Shown here: piece by piece, positions 8,452-16,567 of the stretch | Position numbering within the stretch: the stretch's first letter is position 1 | How the letters are laid out: each line of letters starts with the position of its first letter | Origin: Nitrobium sp046350935 | GTDB lineage: Bacteria; Nitrospirota; Thermodesulfovibrionia; Thermodesulfovibrionales; Dissulfurispiraceae | DNA: 64,000 nucleotides | Direction of reading: 5' to 3' | Assembly: GCA_046350935.1 (NCBI GenBank) | Contig: JAXLZK010000006.1 | Span: 1-64,000 of the forward strand | Notes under the pieces: model-generated | Databases searched by the model: none | Seen by the model: the letters and a program-made list of their open reading frames with translations, nothing else | Told to the model about the DNA's origin: nothing | Program-made: the position numbers and the translations under genes

Positions 8452-9273
8452 TCAAAGCCTTCTGCTCAGAGGCCCTTCAGCGGGCTTCACGGCTTTTATA
8501 TAGAGGGAGAAGACGACCTTTTCCACTCCTGCGCCGAAATTCCAGCTCCGGATGATCTCCTCGCTGTTCTCCTTGCCGATGAACTGTATTTCGGCAAATC
8601 CCGCCCTCTCCAGGTATTCTCTCATGGTTTCCACGGAAACCGCTCCCGTAATTCAGCCGCTGTATGCGGCGGGGTTATCCCTGAGGGATTCGGGGATTTC
8701 ACCCCGTTGCAGGATATCGGAAAGCGCGAGTCTGCCCCCGGGTTTCAGGACGCGGAATGCATCAAAGAGAACCGCCTGCTTGTCCACCGAAAGATTGATG
8801 ACACAATTGGAGATAATCACGTCCACCGAGGCATCGGCCACCGGGAGATGCTCTATTTCACCAAGCCGGAACTCCACGTTAGCGGCCTGCAGCTTTGCGG
8901 CGTTCTGCCGGGCCTTCGTGAGCATCTCCGGGGTCATATCCACGCCGATGACCCTTCCCTTCGGCCCCACTTTCATGCCCGCAAGGAAGGCATCAAAACC
9001 CGCTCCGCTCCCGAGGTCGAGGATCACCTCCCCCTCCTTCACTTCGGCGATGGCCTGGGGATTGCCGCATCCCAACCCTAGGTTCGCCTCACCGAGACCG
9101 ATGCGCAGCTCCTCTTCGCTGTACCCGAGGAGCCTGCCCGCCTCCCGCAGACTGACAGCCCCCTCCCCAGTTCCGCAGCAGCTGGACGCCGGCAGGCTCG
9201 TCTGCTGTCCCTGCGCCACCGCCGCATAATCCCTTCGCACCAGATTTATCAGGGAGATCTTCGTCTTTTCCAT
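8452..9273 (-). CDS. arsM: Arsenite S-adenosylmethyltransferase, probable selenoprotein (Sec207 from UGA)
   Basis: Two adjacent open frames in one phase, 206 codons then UGA at 8655-8653 then 66 more codons, together give a normal 273-residue ArsM. ArsM methylates As(III) with S-adenosylmethionine in the cytoplasm. The SAM motif LDLGSGAGFDA is at residues 85-95. Three conserved arsenic-binding cysteines of the family map to C69 (LGLGCGNP), C157 (SNCVINLS) and position 207, where the usual YxGC is YSG followed by UGA. A hairpin of bacterial SECIS type follows. A strong SD (AGGAGGA) precedes the ATG. Read as an ordinary stop, the gene would lose the third ligand and leave an unexplained conserved tail. 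Selenocysteine decoding is inferred; the selABCD genes are not in the window. Confidence 0.85.
8626..8641 (-). promoter_or_regulatory. Candidate bacterial SECIS hairpin in arsM
   Basis: On the minus strand a 6-bp stem GGTTTC/GAAACC closes a CGTG loop (a seventh C-G pair is possible). Seventeen bases separate the UGA from the apical loop and the loop has a G within its first two positions, both as described for bacterial SECIS elements. It lies inside the coding sequence, as expected for bacteria. Confidence 0.7.
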
Positions 9274-9304
9274 CCTTGTCTCCTCCTGTTGCCGGTCTTT
9301 ACTT

Positions 9305-9334
9305 AGATTAAGAGCCCCGCCTCCTCCCTGTCAA
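9305..9334 (-). promoter_or_regulatory. Candidate arsM-mnmA promoter
   Basis: TTGACA at 9334-9329, an 18-base spacer and TAATCT at 9310-9305 on the minus strand, followed 31 bases later by the arsM ATG with its AGGAGGA ribosome binding site. I saw no clear ArsR-type operator. Confidence 0.55.
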
Positions 9335-9364
9335 CGTCGTACCGGCGGCAAGGAGTACGGATTT

Positions 9365-9393
9365 TTGCTTTTGTACCGCAAATATGGTAGAGT
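9365..9393 (+). promoter_or_regulatory. Candidate promoter of the PpiC lipoprotein gene
   Basis: TTGCTT at 9365-9370, 17 bases, TAGAGT at 9388-9393. The gene's ATG follows at 9427 after an AAGGAG ribosome binding site. Confidence 0.45.
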
Positions 9394-9426
9394 GAGAGGA
9401 TTACCGTTTTGAAGGAGAAAAAAAGG

Positions 9427-10335
9427 ATGAAAAAACTTTTCTTACTGATGATAGCCCTTATCTTTGCCGTTTCCTGCACCAAGGGCGGAGGCTCCACAGG
9501 CGAATACCTGGTCAAGATAGACGACGCGCAGATTTCCCGTGAAGAGGCGCAGACCGAAATGAACTCCATTCCCGACATGGCCAGACAGTTCTTCTCGGGA
9601 CCCGAAGGGACCTCGCGGTTTGTGGACGAGCTGGTGAAGAAGGAGATGCTCTACCTCGAAGCGAAGAAGCGGAAGATGGACCAGGACAAGGATTTTCTGA
9701 GAAAGCTGGAGGAGTTCAAGAAGATCACGCTCATCAATCAGCTCCTCGGGAAGGAGATCGAAGCCTCCTCCAAGGTCACTGATAAGGACATTCAGGACTT
9801 TTACGACTCCCACAAGAGCGACTTCATGATCACCAACGAGGTCAAGATAAGCCAGATCCTCGTGAAAACCGAGGACGACGCGAAAAAAGTCTCTGAGAAG
9901 ATCAAGGCGGGGGAGGACTTCTCGAAAGTGGCGGCTGAAATGTCCACCGACAAGGGTTCTGCAAAGGCGGGGGGGAGCATCGGGTCGTTTAAAAGGGGAG
10001 ATCTGGCCCCTGAGCTGGAAGAGGCCGTGTTCAGGCTGAAGCAGGGCGATGTCAGCAGGCCGGTAAGCATGAAGGACGGCATTCATATCATAAAGGTCCT
10101 CGACGCAAAAGGCACCACCGTCGAGTTCGACAAGGTGAAAGGGCTGATCGGGCAGAAGCTGACCGCCGACAAGCAAAAGGCGAGCTTCGATACCTTCGTC
10201 GAGAACCTTAAGAAAAACTACAAGGTAGAGGTCAACAAGGAGGCCCTTGCCAAACTGACGCCGCCTCCCGCTGCCCCTGCCGCCCCGGCATCGCCCCACG
10301 CGCAGCCGCAGCCTCCGGCGCCTGCTCACAAGTAA
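9427..10335 (+). CDS. PpiC-type peptidyl-prolyl isomerase lipoprotein
   Basis: A 302-residue lipoprotein: a signal peptide with lipobox AVSC at about residues 14-17, a SurA-like N-terminal helical chaperone part, and a parvulin domain at about 125-220 with ISQILVKTEDDAKKV, SKVAAEMSTDKGSAKAGGSIGSF and PVSMKDGIHIIKVLD. It should assist folding of exported or outer-membrane proteins in the periplasm. The C-terminus is a Pro/Ala-rich tail. The ATG at 9427 is preferred over an upstream TTG because AAGGAG precedes it and the signal peptide begins there. It is a single gene with its own promoter and terminator. Confidence 0.92.
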   Translation: MKKLFLLMIALIFAVSCTKGGGSTGEYLVKIDDAQISREEAQTEMNSIPDMARQFFSGPEGTSRFVDELVKKEMLYLEAKKRKMDQDKDFLRKLEEFKKITLINQLLGKEIEASSKVTDKDIQDFYDSHKSDFMITNEVKISQILVKTEDDAKKVSEKIKAGEDFSKVAAEMSTDKGSAKAGGSIGSFKRGDLAPELEEAVFRLKQGDVSRPVSMKDGIHIIKVLDAKGTTVEFDKVKGLIGQKLTADKQKASFDTFVENLKKNYKVEVNKEALAKLTPPPAAPAAPASPHAQPQPPAPAHK

Positions 10336-10358
10336 GCCGCAGAACGAAGATCGACCAG

Positions 10359-10387
10359 GGACGGGGAGGTTCTCCCCGTCCTTTTTT
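10359..10387 (+). terminator. Rho-independent terminator
   Basis: Perfect stem GGACGGGG/CCCCGTCC with a 7-base loop, followed by six T. It ends the PpiC lipoprotein transcript and shields the convergent mnmE gene. Confidence 0.9.
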
Positions 10388-10409
10388 GTTCCCTGCGCCT
10401 TCTCCTGCG

Positions 10410-11822
10410 CTACTTCCCGATGCAGAACTCGTTGAAGATCCGGTTCAGGATGTCGTCGGTGGTCACCAAGCCGACGATCTCTCCCAGGTGATCGAGGGCC
10501 TCCCTCAGGAAGAGGGCGGCGACCTCCAGGGGCATATTGTTGCGCAGGGCATCCGCGGCTTCCCGCAGGGAGGCCGTTGCGCGGTCGAGGGAGTCCCGGT
10601 GCCTGACAGTGGTAATGAGCGCGTCCTCCCTTTGAGAGGGGGTTTCCCGTGCAATGCAGAGCGAATACACCGCTTCCTTCAGTGCCTCGATGCCCTCCCC
10701 CCTGACCGCCGAAACACGGACGAGAGGAAGGGGAGCCCCCGCATCCCGCCCCTGACCGCCGAGACCCACGTCGTCCAGGGAAAACGCACTGCTCTCGCTG
10801 TCCACTTTGTTCACCGCCACCACGACCCTCTTGCCGCGCACCTTCGCCACTACCTCCCTGTCCGCCTCCTCCACCGGCCTGCTCGCGTCGAGGACCGCGA
10901 CAACGATATCCGCACCTTCGATGGCCCGGAGGCTCCTCCGCACCCCTTCCTTTTCGGCAAGGTTATGGGTCTCCCGTATTCCCGCCGTATCCATGATGCG
11001 CAGGGGCAGCCCGTTGATGCTCAGGGAGTCCTCGATGACGTCCCTTGTGGTTCCGGGCATTTCGGTGACGATGGCCCTGTCCTTTTCCAGCAGCGCATTG
11101 AGGAGGGAGGACTTTCCTACGTTGGGCTTCCCCACAATGGCCGTGGAAACCCCCTCACGGAAGAGTCTCCCCTCGTCGTACCCCTTTGAAAGGCGCTCCA
11201 TCTCCGTTCCGATGCCTGTGACGGAACCGACGATCCCGTCCTTCGCCTGCAGCTCGATCTCGTCTTCGGGGAAATCGATGTGCGCTTCCACGAGGGCGCA
11301 GAGGCCGGTGAGCGCCTCCCGCATCCCGTGTATCTTCGCGGAAAGCCTTCCCTCAAGCTGCTGAAGGGCGAGGCGCTCCGCCTGTTCCGTTTTCGCGCGG
11401 ATCACGTCGATCACCGCCTCGGCCTGGGAGAGGTCTATCCGTCCGTTCAGGAAGGCCCGCCGGGTGAACTCCCCCGGATCCGCCGGCCGCGCACCCTGGC
11501 GAAGGAGCGCCTGCAGGGTGGTGCGCAGGGGCAGCATCCCGCCGTGGCAGTTGATCTCCACCACGTCCTCCCTCGTGTAGGACCCGGGCGCCCGCATCAC
11601 TGCCGCAAGGACCTCGTCGATCCTTTCTCCCGTGGTGGGGTCCACGATAAAGCCGTATACAAGGGTGTGGGATTTCACCTCCTGCAGCTTCCTGCCCCGC
11701 GGGGAGACAAAAACCCGCTCCGCAACGGCAACCGCATCTCTTCCGCTGAGCCGCACAATGCCGATCCCTCCCTCTCCGGCAGGGGTGGAAATGGCGGCGA
11801 TGGTATCGTCAAGGCTCTTCAT
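10410..11822 (-). CDS. mnmE: tRNA modification GTPase MnmE
   Basis: A 470-residue GTPase which with MnmG adds the carboxymethylaminomethyl group at C5 of wobble uridines. The N-terminal tetrahydrofolate-binding domain (residues 1-120) is followed by helices, then the G domain: IVGKPNVGKSSLLNALL (G1), EMPGTTRD (G2), DTAG (G3) and VNKVD (G4). The C-terminus is FCIGK, with the catalytic cysteine in the conserved C(I/L/V)GK box. With mnmA and trmFO also present, this window carries several wobble- and T-loop-uridine modification genes. mnmE usually lies near yidC; here it is separated from it by about 5 kb. Confidence 0.98.
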   Translation of the reverse strand: MKSLDDTIAAISTPAGEGGIGIVRLSGRDAVAVAERVFVSPRGRKLQEVKSHTLVYGFIVDPTTGERIDEVLAAVMRAPGSYTREDVVEINCHGGMLPLRTTLQALLRQGARPADPGEFTRRAFLNGRIDLSQAEAVIDVIRAKTEQAERLALQQLEGRLSAKIHGMREALTGLCALVEAHIDFPEDEIELQAKDGIVGSVTGIGTEMERLSKGYDEGRLFREGVSTAIVGKPNVGKSSLLNALLEKDRAIVTEMPGTTRDVIEDSLSINGLPLRIMDTAGIRETHNLAEKEGVRRSLRAIEGADIVVAVLDASRPVEEADREVVAKVRGKRVVVAVNKVDSESSAFSLDDVGLGGQGRDAGAPLPLVRVSAVRGEGIEALKEAVYSLCIARETPSQREDALITTVRHRDSLDRATASLREAADALRNNMPLEVAALFLREALDHLGEIVGLVTTDDILNRIFNEFCIGK

Positions 11823-11962
11823 GGCACCTCATCTCTGCTCCTTATTCTTCCTCTCGCCTCATTTGTTTATTATACAGGACCGGCGCCCCTGCGCCGCCTG
11901 CGGCATACGGGTCCGAAGGATTGTTCTTGACAACAAGGGCCTTTTTTGTAACACTATGTCTT

Positions 11963-13213
11963 GTGAGGGAACAAACGCTGCTCCGCTATCTCCTTTCCTT
12001 CTGCCTGATCGCCGCGACATGCCTTCCCTTCAGCGGCGCCGCCTCTGCTGCGGGCATCGAGGTCACCTCCTCCACCTACCTGCAAACCCGGGAGAACGCC
12101 CGTGATGAGAAATACACTCCGCTCTTCGAGTATCTCACCCTCGGCTTTACCGATGCAGCGGGCGGCAGACTGGATTTCTATGCCGCCGGATGGGTGCGGT
12201 ACGATCTGCGCACGATCCGGTACGACGAGAGGGAGCGGGACGAGCTCACCTACGCCTACCTTTCGTACCGCCCTTTCCAGGACAGAAGCCTTGTGGTGAA
12301 CGCAGGCAGACATATGGTCTTCGGGGGCGTTGCCTCGGAGCTTTTCGACGGACTCTCCGCGCGCTGGGAGATCTCCCCCCGCAATGGCATATCCGTATAC
12401 GGAGGGGTGCCTGTCGAGACCGAAAAGGACGCCCGGCGCTCTGACTCCCTGTACGGGGGAAGGGTGTATCACCGGTTCGGCAGGACCGCGGAGGTGGGCT
12501 TTTCCTACCTGAAAGAGGACAACGACGGGCATTCCTACCGGGAAGAGACCGGGATCGACCTATGGGCCTTTCCCGCCCGCTGGATCGAGGTGCAGGGCCA
12601 GTCGTTCTACAATATGCTCACCGACGGATGGTTCGACCATTCCTACAGCCTCCGGCTCTTCCCCCTGAAAAACCTGGTGGTGACCGGTCTCTATTCCTAC
12701 ACTAATTTTAACGACGCCTTTTCTTCCACCACCCTGAGCGCCTTTTCTCCCGATTTCTGGGGGAAGGATGAACGGATGACAAAGGTGGGAGGGACCATCG
12801 ACTACACGATACATCCTTCAGTCGCAGTGTCTGCAGACTTCCGCACCTACGATTATAAGACCATGGGGAATGCCGCGTACTACGGTGCGGGGATTGCCGC
12901 AACCCTCTTCGACATCAGGACGGGCCTCTCCCTGCACCGGATGGAGGGGGATGAGGAGAAGCTGAAGTATCTGGAATCCAGGGCGTACGCGATAAAGGTC
13001 ATCGACAGGCTGAAGCTCGCCTTCGATGTGATCAACATCCACTACGACGAGGCGGTGAGCGGCCTCTCCAACGCCTACTACCTGAGCGGAACGGCCGGGT
13101 ACAAACTGAAGGACTATGCCACGGTGTGGTTCAATCTCGAATACGGGAAGACCCCTGATTACCGGTATGATCTCAGGGGATTGTTCAGGCTTGCGATCGC
13201 CTTTAAAAAATAG
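11963..13213 (+). CDS. Outer-membrane beta-barrel protein, porin-like, beside multihaem cytochromes
   Basis: A 416-residue exported protein: a signal peptide (hydrophobic run LLSFCLIAATCLPFSG, cleavage near SAAG), then alternating amphipathic beta-strands with many aromatic residues (for example YPLFEYLTLGF-like and WVRYDLRTIRY strands) through to the C-terminal FRLAIAFKK. No conserved enzyme motif is seen. The start is uncertain: GTG at 11963 is given; a TTG at 11921 is in frame but lies over a TTGACA promoter-like hexamer (11927-11932). Two multihaem cytochrome genes follow at 13 bases and with overlap. A porin-cytochrome conduit carrying electrons across the outer membrane is a reasonable inference but not proven. 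Confidence 0.75.
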   Translation: MREQTLLRYLLSFCLIAATCLPFSGAASAAGIEVTSSTYLQTRENARDEKYTPLFEYLTLGFTDAAGGRLDFYAAGWVRYDLRTIRYDERERDELTYAYLSYRPFQDRSLVVNAGRHMVFGGVASELFDGLSARWEISPRNGISVYGGVPVETEKDARRSDSLYGGRVYHRFGRTAEVGFSYLKEDNDGHSYREETGIDLWAFPARWIEVQGQSFYNMLTDGWFDHSYSLRLFPLKNLVVTGLYSYTNFNDAFSSTTLSAFSPDFWGKDERMTKVGGTIDYTIHPSVAVSADFRTYDYKTMGNAAYYGAGIAATLFDIRTGLSLHRMEGDEEKLKYLESRAYAIKVIDRLKLAFDVINIHYDEAVSGLSNAYYLSGTAGYKLKDYATVWFNLEYGKTPDYRYDLRGLFRLAIAFKK

Positions 13214-13226
13214 CGGGGACGGGACG

Positions 13227-13697
13227 ATGCGACGAAACATTTTCATAGGAACGCTGCTTCTGGCGGCGGCACTTCTTTTCGTGGGCGCAGGGCAGGCGCT
13301 GCGGGCTGAGGAGAAGCGCATTCCCAATAACCATCCGGTGGAGCTGACTTCTCCCCCTCTCTGCACCGAATGCCACACCACCGATGCGGGAGTGGCGCTG
13401 AAGCCCATGGCGTCCTTCAACCACAGCAACGAATTCGTGAAGAGGCACCGGTTCTATGCAGCGCAGACTGACCAGCTCTGCCGCTCCTGCCATGCCCTCT
13501 CCTTCTGCACGGATTGCCATGCCTACAAGGAAGAGCTGCGGCCGAGCGTCAAATACTCCGAGAAGCCCGACCGGTGGATGCCCCATAAAGGCGACTATAT
13601 CTTCCAGCACCGCATCGACGGCAGAATCGATCCCGCGCCGTGCTTCCGCTGCCACGGCAGGATGAACAACAGGATATGCAGGACATGCCACAAATAA
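13227..13697 (+). CDS. Pentahaem c-type cytochrome, periplasmic
   Basis: A 156-residue secreted protein with a signal peptide (hydrophobic run about residues 5-21, then LRAEE) and five CXXCH haem-binding motifs in order: CTECH, CRSCH, CTDCH, CFRCH and CRTCH, the last one two residues before the C-terminus. Several extra histidines (NHPVE, FNHSNEF, RHRF, HRIDG) could serve as distal ligands, suggesting bis-His haems. It should be a soluble periplasmic electron carrier matured by the Ccs/CcdA system. It lies 13 bases after the barrel gene and overlaps the next cytochrome gene by 13 bases, so the three are translationally linked. Confidence 0.93.
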   Translation: MRRNIFIGTLLLAAALLFVGAGQALRAEEKRIPNNHPVELTSPPLCTECHTTDAGVALKPMASFNHSNEFVKRHRFYAAQTDQLCRSCHALSFCTDCHAYKEELRPSVKYSEKPDRWMPHKGDYIFQHRIDGRIDPAPCFRCHGRMNNRICRTCHK

Positions 13698-15001
13698 TCA
13701 AGAGAGCGGTTCTCCTCTTCCTGCTCTTCAGCCTGCTGCTCTGGCTCCCGCTTCTCTCCGGGTGCGGCGGCTCCGGCGGGTCCGATGCGGGGCAGGTCTT
13801 CGTGCCGGAGTCCGGGCACCCCGCCAACTGGACGGACCCCGCCGTCATCGGCACGGACAGCTTCCACGGCACTTCCGTGAGCCTTTCCCTCACTGCACCC
13901 ACGGGCGGCGCGCTCTTCTCCCTGCGCTGCGCCGGCTGCCACGGCAGCGACGCCACCGGTTTCATCGGCCCCGACATCACGGGGCGCTCCTCCTCCGACA
14001 TTACCACCGCGGTCCACTCGGTCCCCTACATGCTCTGGCTTGGGCAGCTGCTCACCGCCGAAGAGATACAGGCCCTCGCCGATTACCTTGTCGCCCCCGG
14101 CACCGCCTTGTCGTATTCGGCGGACGCGAACACCTGCACGCAGTGCCACGGTTCTGACCTGAACGGAGGCATCTCCCTGATCGGGTGCTACGCCTGCCAT
14201 AACGGGCCGGACGGAAAGGTGGGGCACCCCGACGGCTGGACAACGCAGACGAGCGACTCCGTCCGCTTCCACGGGTACTATGCGCAGAAGTCCACCACCC
14301 CCTGTACCGCCTGCCACGGCGCCGACCTGAGGGGCCCCCTGGTGCCCAGCTGCTTCAGTTGCCACGGCACCTGCGAGAAGGGGAATTGCGCACCGGTTGC
14401 CCAGGCAGGGCCGAACCGATCGGTGGCCACCGGGACCGTCGTCACCCTCAACGGCACGAGGAGCAGTGATGTGGACGGCACGACGGTGACGTATCTCTGG
14501 TCCTTCAGCTCGCAGCCTTCGGGGAGCACGGCAGCCCTCTCCGATCCTGCTTCCGCGCAGCCTTCCTTCACTGCCGATGCGGCGGGGACCTACGTGATAA
14601 GCCTGGTGGTGAGCGACGGTACCGCGCAGAGCGAAGCGGACACCGTTACCATCACCGCAACCGCACCGCAGCCCACCTATTCATTTGCACGGGACATACA
14701 GCCGATCTTCGACGCCAGCTGCACGGTTTGCCACAGCAGCGGAAGCGTTGCTAGCTTCCTTCCCCTCACTTCCGACTCTGCCTACAGCAGCCTCGTGAAT
14801 AAGGCTGCAACGAGGACGGGCACTCCGCCCTCGGGAACCCTGGTTGTCCCCAGGAACTCCGCCGCCAGCGTCCTCTATCAGCGGGTCAGCGGAACCGGCC
14901 TGCCGGCGGGCGAGAGCACCATGCCCCTGGGCGGCCCCTCGCTCAGCACCGCCGATCAGAACCTGATCAGAAGCTGGATCGACTCCGGCGCAGCGCAGTA
15001 A
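13685..15001 (+). CDS. Hexahaem cytochrome lipoprotein with PKD-like domain
   Basis: A 438-residue protein. The N-terminus is a lipoprotein signal with lipobox LLSGC followed by a Gly/Ser linker, so it should be anchored to a membrane. Six CXXCH motifs are visible: CAGCH, CTQCH, CYACH, CTACH and CFSCH in the first half, and CTVCH near the end. Between them, about residues 235-325, lies an immunoglobulin-like PKD domain (AQAGPNRSVATGTVVTLNG). The first and last haem segments resemble single-haem cytochrome c domains (GGALFSLRCAGCHG; FARDIQPIFDASCTVCH). It overlaps the pentahaem gene. Surface or periplasmic location and partner are inferred. Confidence 0.9.
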   Translation: MPQIIKRAVLLFLLFSLLLWLPLLSGCGGSGGSDAGQVFVPESGHPANWTDPAVIGTDSFHGTSVSLSLTAPTGGALFSLRCAGCHGSDATGFIGPDITGRSSSDITTAVHSVPYMLWLGQLLTAEEIQALADYLVAPGTALSYSADANTCTQCHGSDLNGGISLIGCYACHNGPDGKVGHPDGWTTQTSDSVRFHGYYAQKSTTPCTACHGADLRGPLVPSCFSCHGTCEKGNCAPVAQAGPNRSVATGTVVTLNGTRSSDVDGTTVTYLWSFSSQPSGSTAALSDPASAQPSFTADAAGTYVISLVVSDGTAQSEADTVTITATAPQPTYSFARDIQPIFDASCTVCHSSGSVASFLPLTSDSAYSSLVNKAATRTGTPPSGTLVVPRNSAASVLYQRVSGTGLPAGESTMPLGGPSLSTADQNLIRSWIDSGAAQ

Positions 15002-15053
15002 AAAGCCGTTTCAGCAGGGAACCGGTCAGCAGGGAATCGGGAGGAGCCGCAGA

Positions 15054-16124
15054 TCAGCTTTCATCCCGGTCGTCCGGTGCACCGGAGCGCCTTTCCCGGC
15101 GGAGCAGCGCCCGCTTCCGTTCAATGCCCCAGCGAAATCCCCCGAGCCCCCCGTCGTTCCGGAGCACCCGGTGGCACGGGATAAGGAGAGCGGTGGGATT
15201 GGTTGCACATGCCCGGGCGACCGCCCTGGCGGCGGTCGGCCTGCCGATCGCTTCTGCAATCTCTGAATAGGTGCGCGTGCTTCCATAGGGGATCTCCTGC
15301 AAAGCCCGCCATACCCGCTCTTGGAAGGCGGTTGCCCGCACATCGAGCGGCAGCTCCAGGTGCGGCTGTGCGCCGCCGAGATGACGCACGATCTCCCGGA
15401 CCCAGCCTGCGAGCGGACTCGCTTCCCGCTCATTCCGTGCGCCGGGAAACTCCCGCAGGAATTCCTCCTGCAGCCCGGTCTCGTCGCTCCCGATGCGCAC
15501 GGCACAGATGCCTTTTTCCGTCGCCGCCACCAATAGATACCCCAGAGGGCACGCTGCCGTTGTGTAGAGAAGCGGGACATCCTTCCCTCCCCGCTTGTAC
15601 GCTCCCGGGGTCATACCGAGCTGTGCGGACGCCTTGCCGTACAGGCGGCTGCTGGAGCCGTATCCGGCATCGTGAAGGGCCTCCATGATAGCATCCCCCT
15701 TTCTGAGCGCTGTTTTGATATGTCGCATGCGGCACGCCTCCGCATACTGCCGGGGGGAGACCGCTGCTACGCTCCTGAAGGTGCGCTGCAGGTGGGAAGG
15801 GCTCAGGCCGAAGCGCCTGCCAAGGGTTTCGAGCGTCAGGGGGTCTTCCAGATGGGTTTCGATATGCCGGCAGATCCTCCGGACGAGCTCCACCCGGGGG
15901 TTCGCTCCAACCGCCTGATCGGGCTTGCAGCGTCTGCACGGCCGGAATCCCGCCTGTTCAGCCGCTTCCGGCAGGGGAAAGAAAGAGACATTCTCGCTTT
16001 TCGGCTTGCGCGATGCGCAGGAAGGGCGGCAGTAGATGCCGGTGGAGCGCACGGCATACACGAATGCGCCGTCGTAGCTGCGGTCCCTCTGCAGCACTGC
16101 CTGCCAATACTTTGACTCGTTCAT
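15054..16124 (-). CDS. ada: Ada: DNA alkylation repair methyltransferase and transcriptional regulator
   Basis: A 356-residue protein with the complete Ada architecture. Residues 1-75 are the zinc-binding methylphosphotriester acceptor (GIYCRPSCASRKPKSENVSF and FRPCRRCKP, four cysteines). Residues 80-180 are an AraC-type helix-turn-helix (LGRRFGLSPSHLQRTFRSV). Residues 185-340 are the O6-methylguanine-DNA methyltransferase with active site IPCHRV and GGFRWGIERKRALL. On methylation of the N-terminal cysteine, Ada activates its own regulon. It is alone and converges on the hexahaem gene. Confidence 0.96.
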   Translation of the reverse strand: MNESKYWQAVLQRDRSYDGAFVYAVRSTGIYCRPSCASRKPKSENVSFFPLPEAAEQAGFRPCRRCKPDQAVGANPRVELVRRICRHIETHLEDPLTLETLGRRFGLSPSHLQRTFRSVAAVSPRQYAEACRMRHIKTALRKGDAIMEALHDAGYGSSSRLYGKASAQLGMTPGAYKRGGKDVPLLYTTAACPLGYLLVAATEKGICAVRIGSDETGLQEEFLREFPGARNEREASPLAGWVREIVRHLGGAQPHLELPLDVRATAFQERVWRALQEIPYGSTRTYSEIAEAIGRPTAARAVARACATNPTALLIPCHRVLRNDGGLGGFRWGIERKRALLRRERRSGAPDDRDES

Positions 16125-16500
16125 TGCGACATCTCCCTCCGCTTCCCGGTTCCTTTTGCCTATAGTAAGGCGTATCTCTTTTCTATACCTATACTACGGG
16201 AAGATGACGAGGGAGTCTATCCGATTCTTGCGCCCGAATTACCTTCCTGCTCCCGGCCCGGAATTCCGGGAGAAGCTTCTCTTGTTCCGGCAGATAAGTA
16301 CTATGAGATTTTTGTCTGTCGTTCCGGCTTGCCCGGAATCGTTTCTTCGCGATCTCCATGGAACTGCGCTGCCCCTGCTCTCCTTGCAGGAATGCTATTT
16401 CCCGGGGAACTGCCCACCTTTCCACCAATCAGCAAATGCAGCGAGACGTATACGATTCCGGCGCCGACAGGCTCGGCCCTTTTCGCGGTTTTCAATAGAA
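16125..16500. other. Non-coding stretch upstream of ada and downstream of yidC
   Basis: About 375 bases without a convincing gene. The part near 16150-16200 is AT-rich with repeated TATA-like hexamers and probably holds the ada promoter on the minus strand, but I cannot fix one. Small palindromes such as CCCGGAATTCCGGG (about 16257-16270) are present. Nothing else is recognised. Confidence 0.4.
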
Positions 16501-16530
16501 AACCCCTGCAGCTTTTGCGCTGCAGGGGTT
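16501..16530 (-). terminator. Terminator of the rpmH-yidD-yidC operon
   Basis: A perfect 12-bp stem AACCCCTGCAGC/GCTGCAGGGGTT with a 6-base loop lies 38 bases past the yidC stop. On the minus strand it is followed by TTCTATT, a weak U tract, but the stem is very strong. Confidence 0.75.
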
Positions 16531-16567
16531 TATCCAATGGAACGCTACGGAAACCGGCTGTCAACTG

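Noticed and set aside
8452..8655. arsM as two separate genes or a simple nonsense pseudogene
   Set aside because: The two parts are in one frame, the only break is UGA at a cysteine position and a SECIS-like hairpin follows; the second part has no ribosome binding site of its own and matches the ArsM C-terminus.
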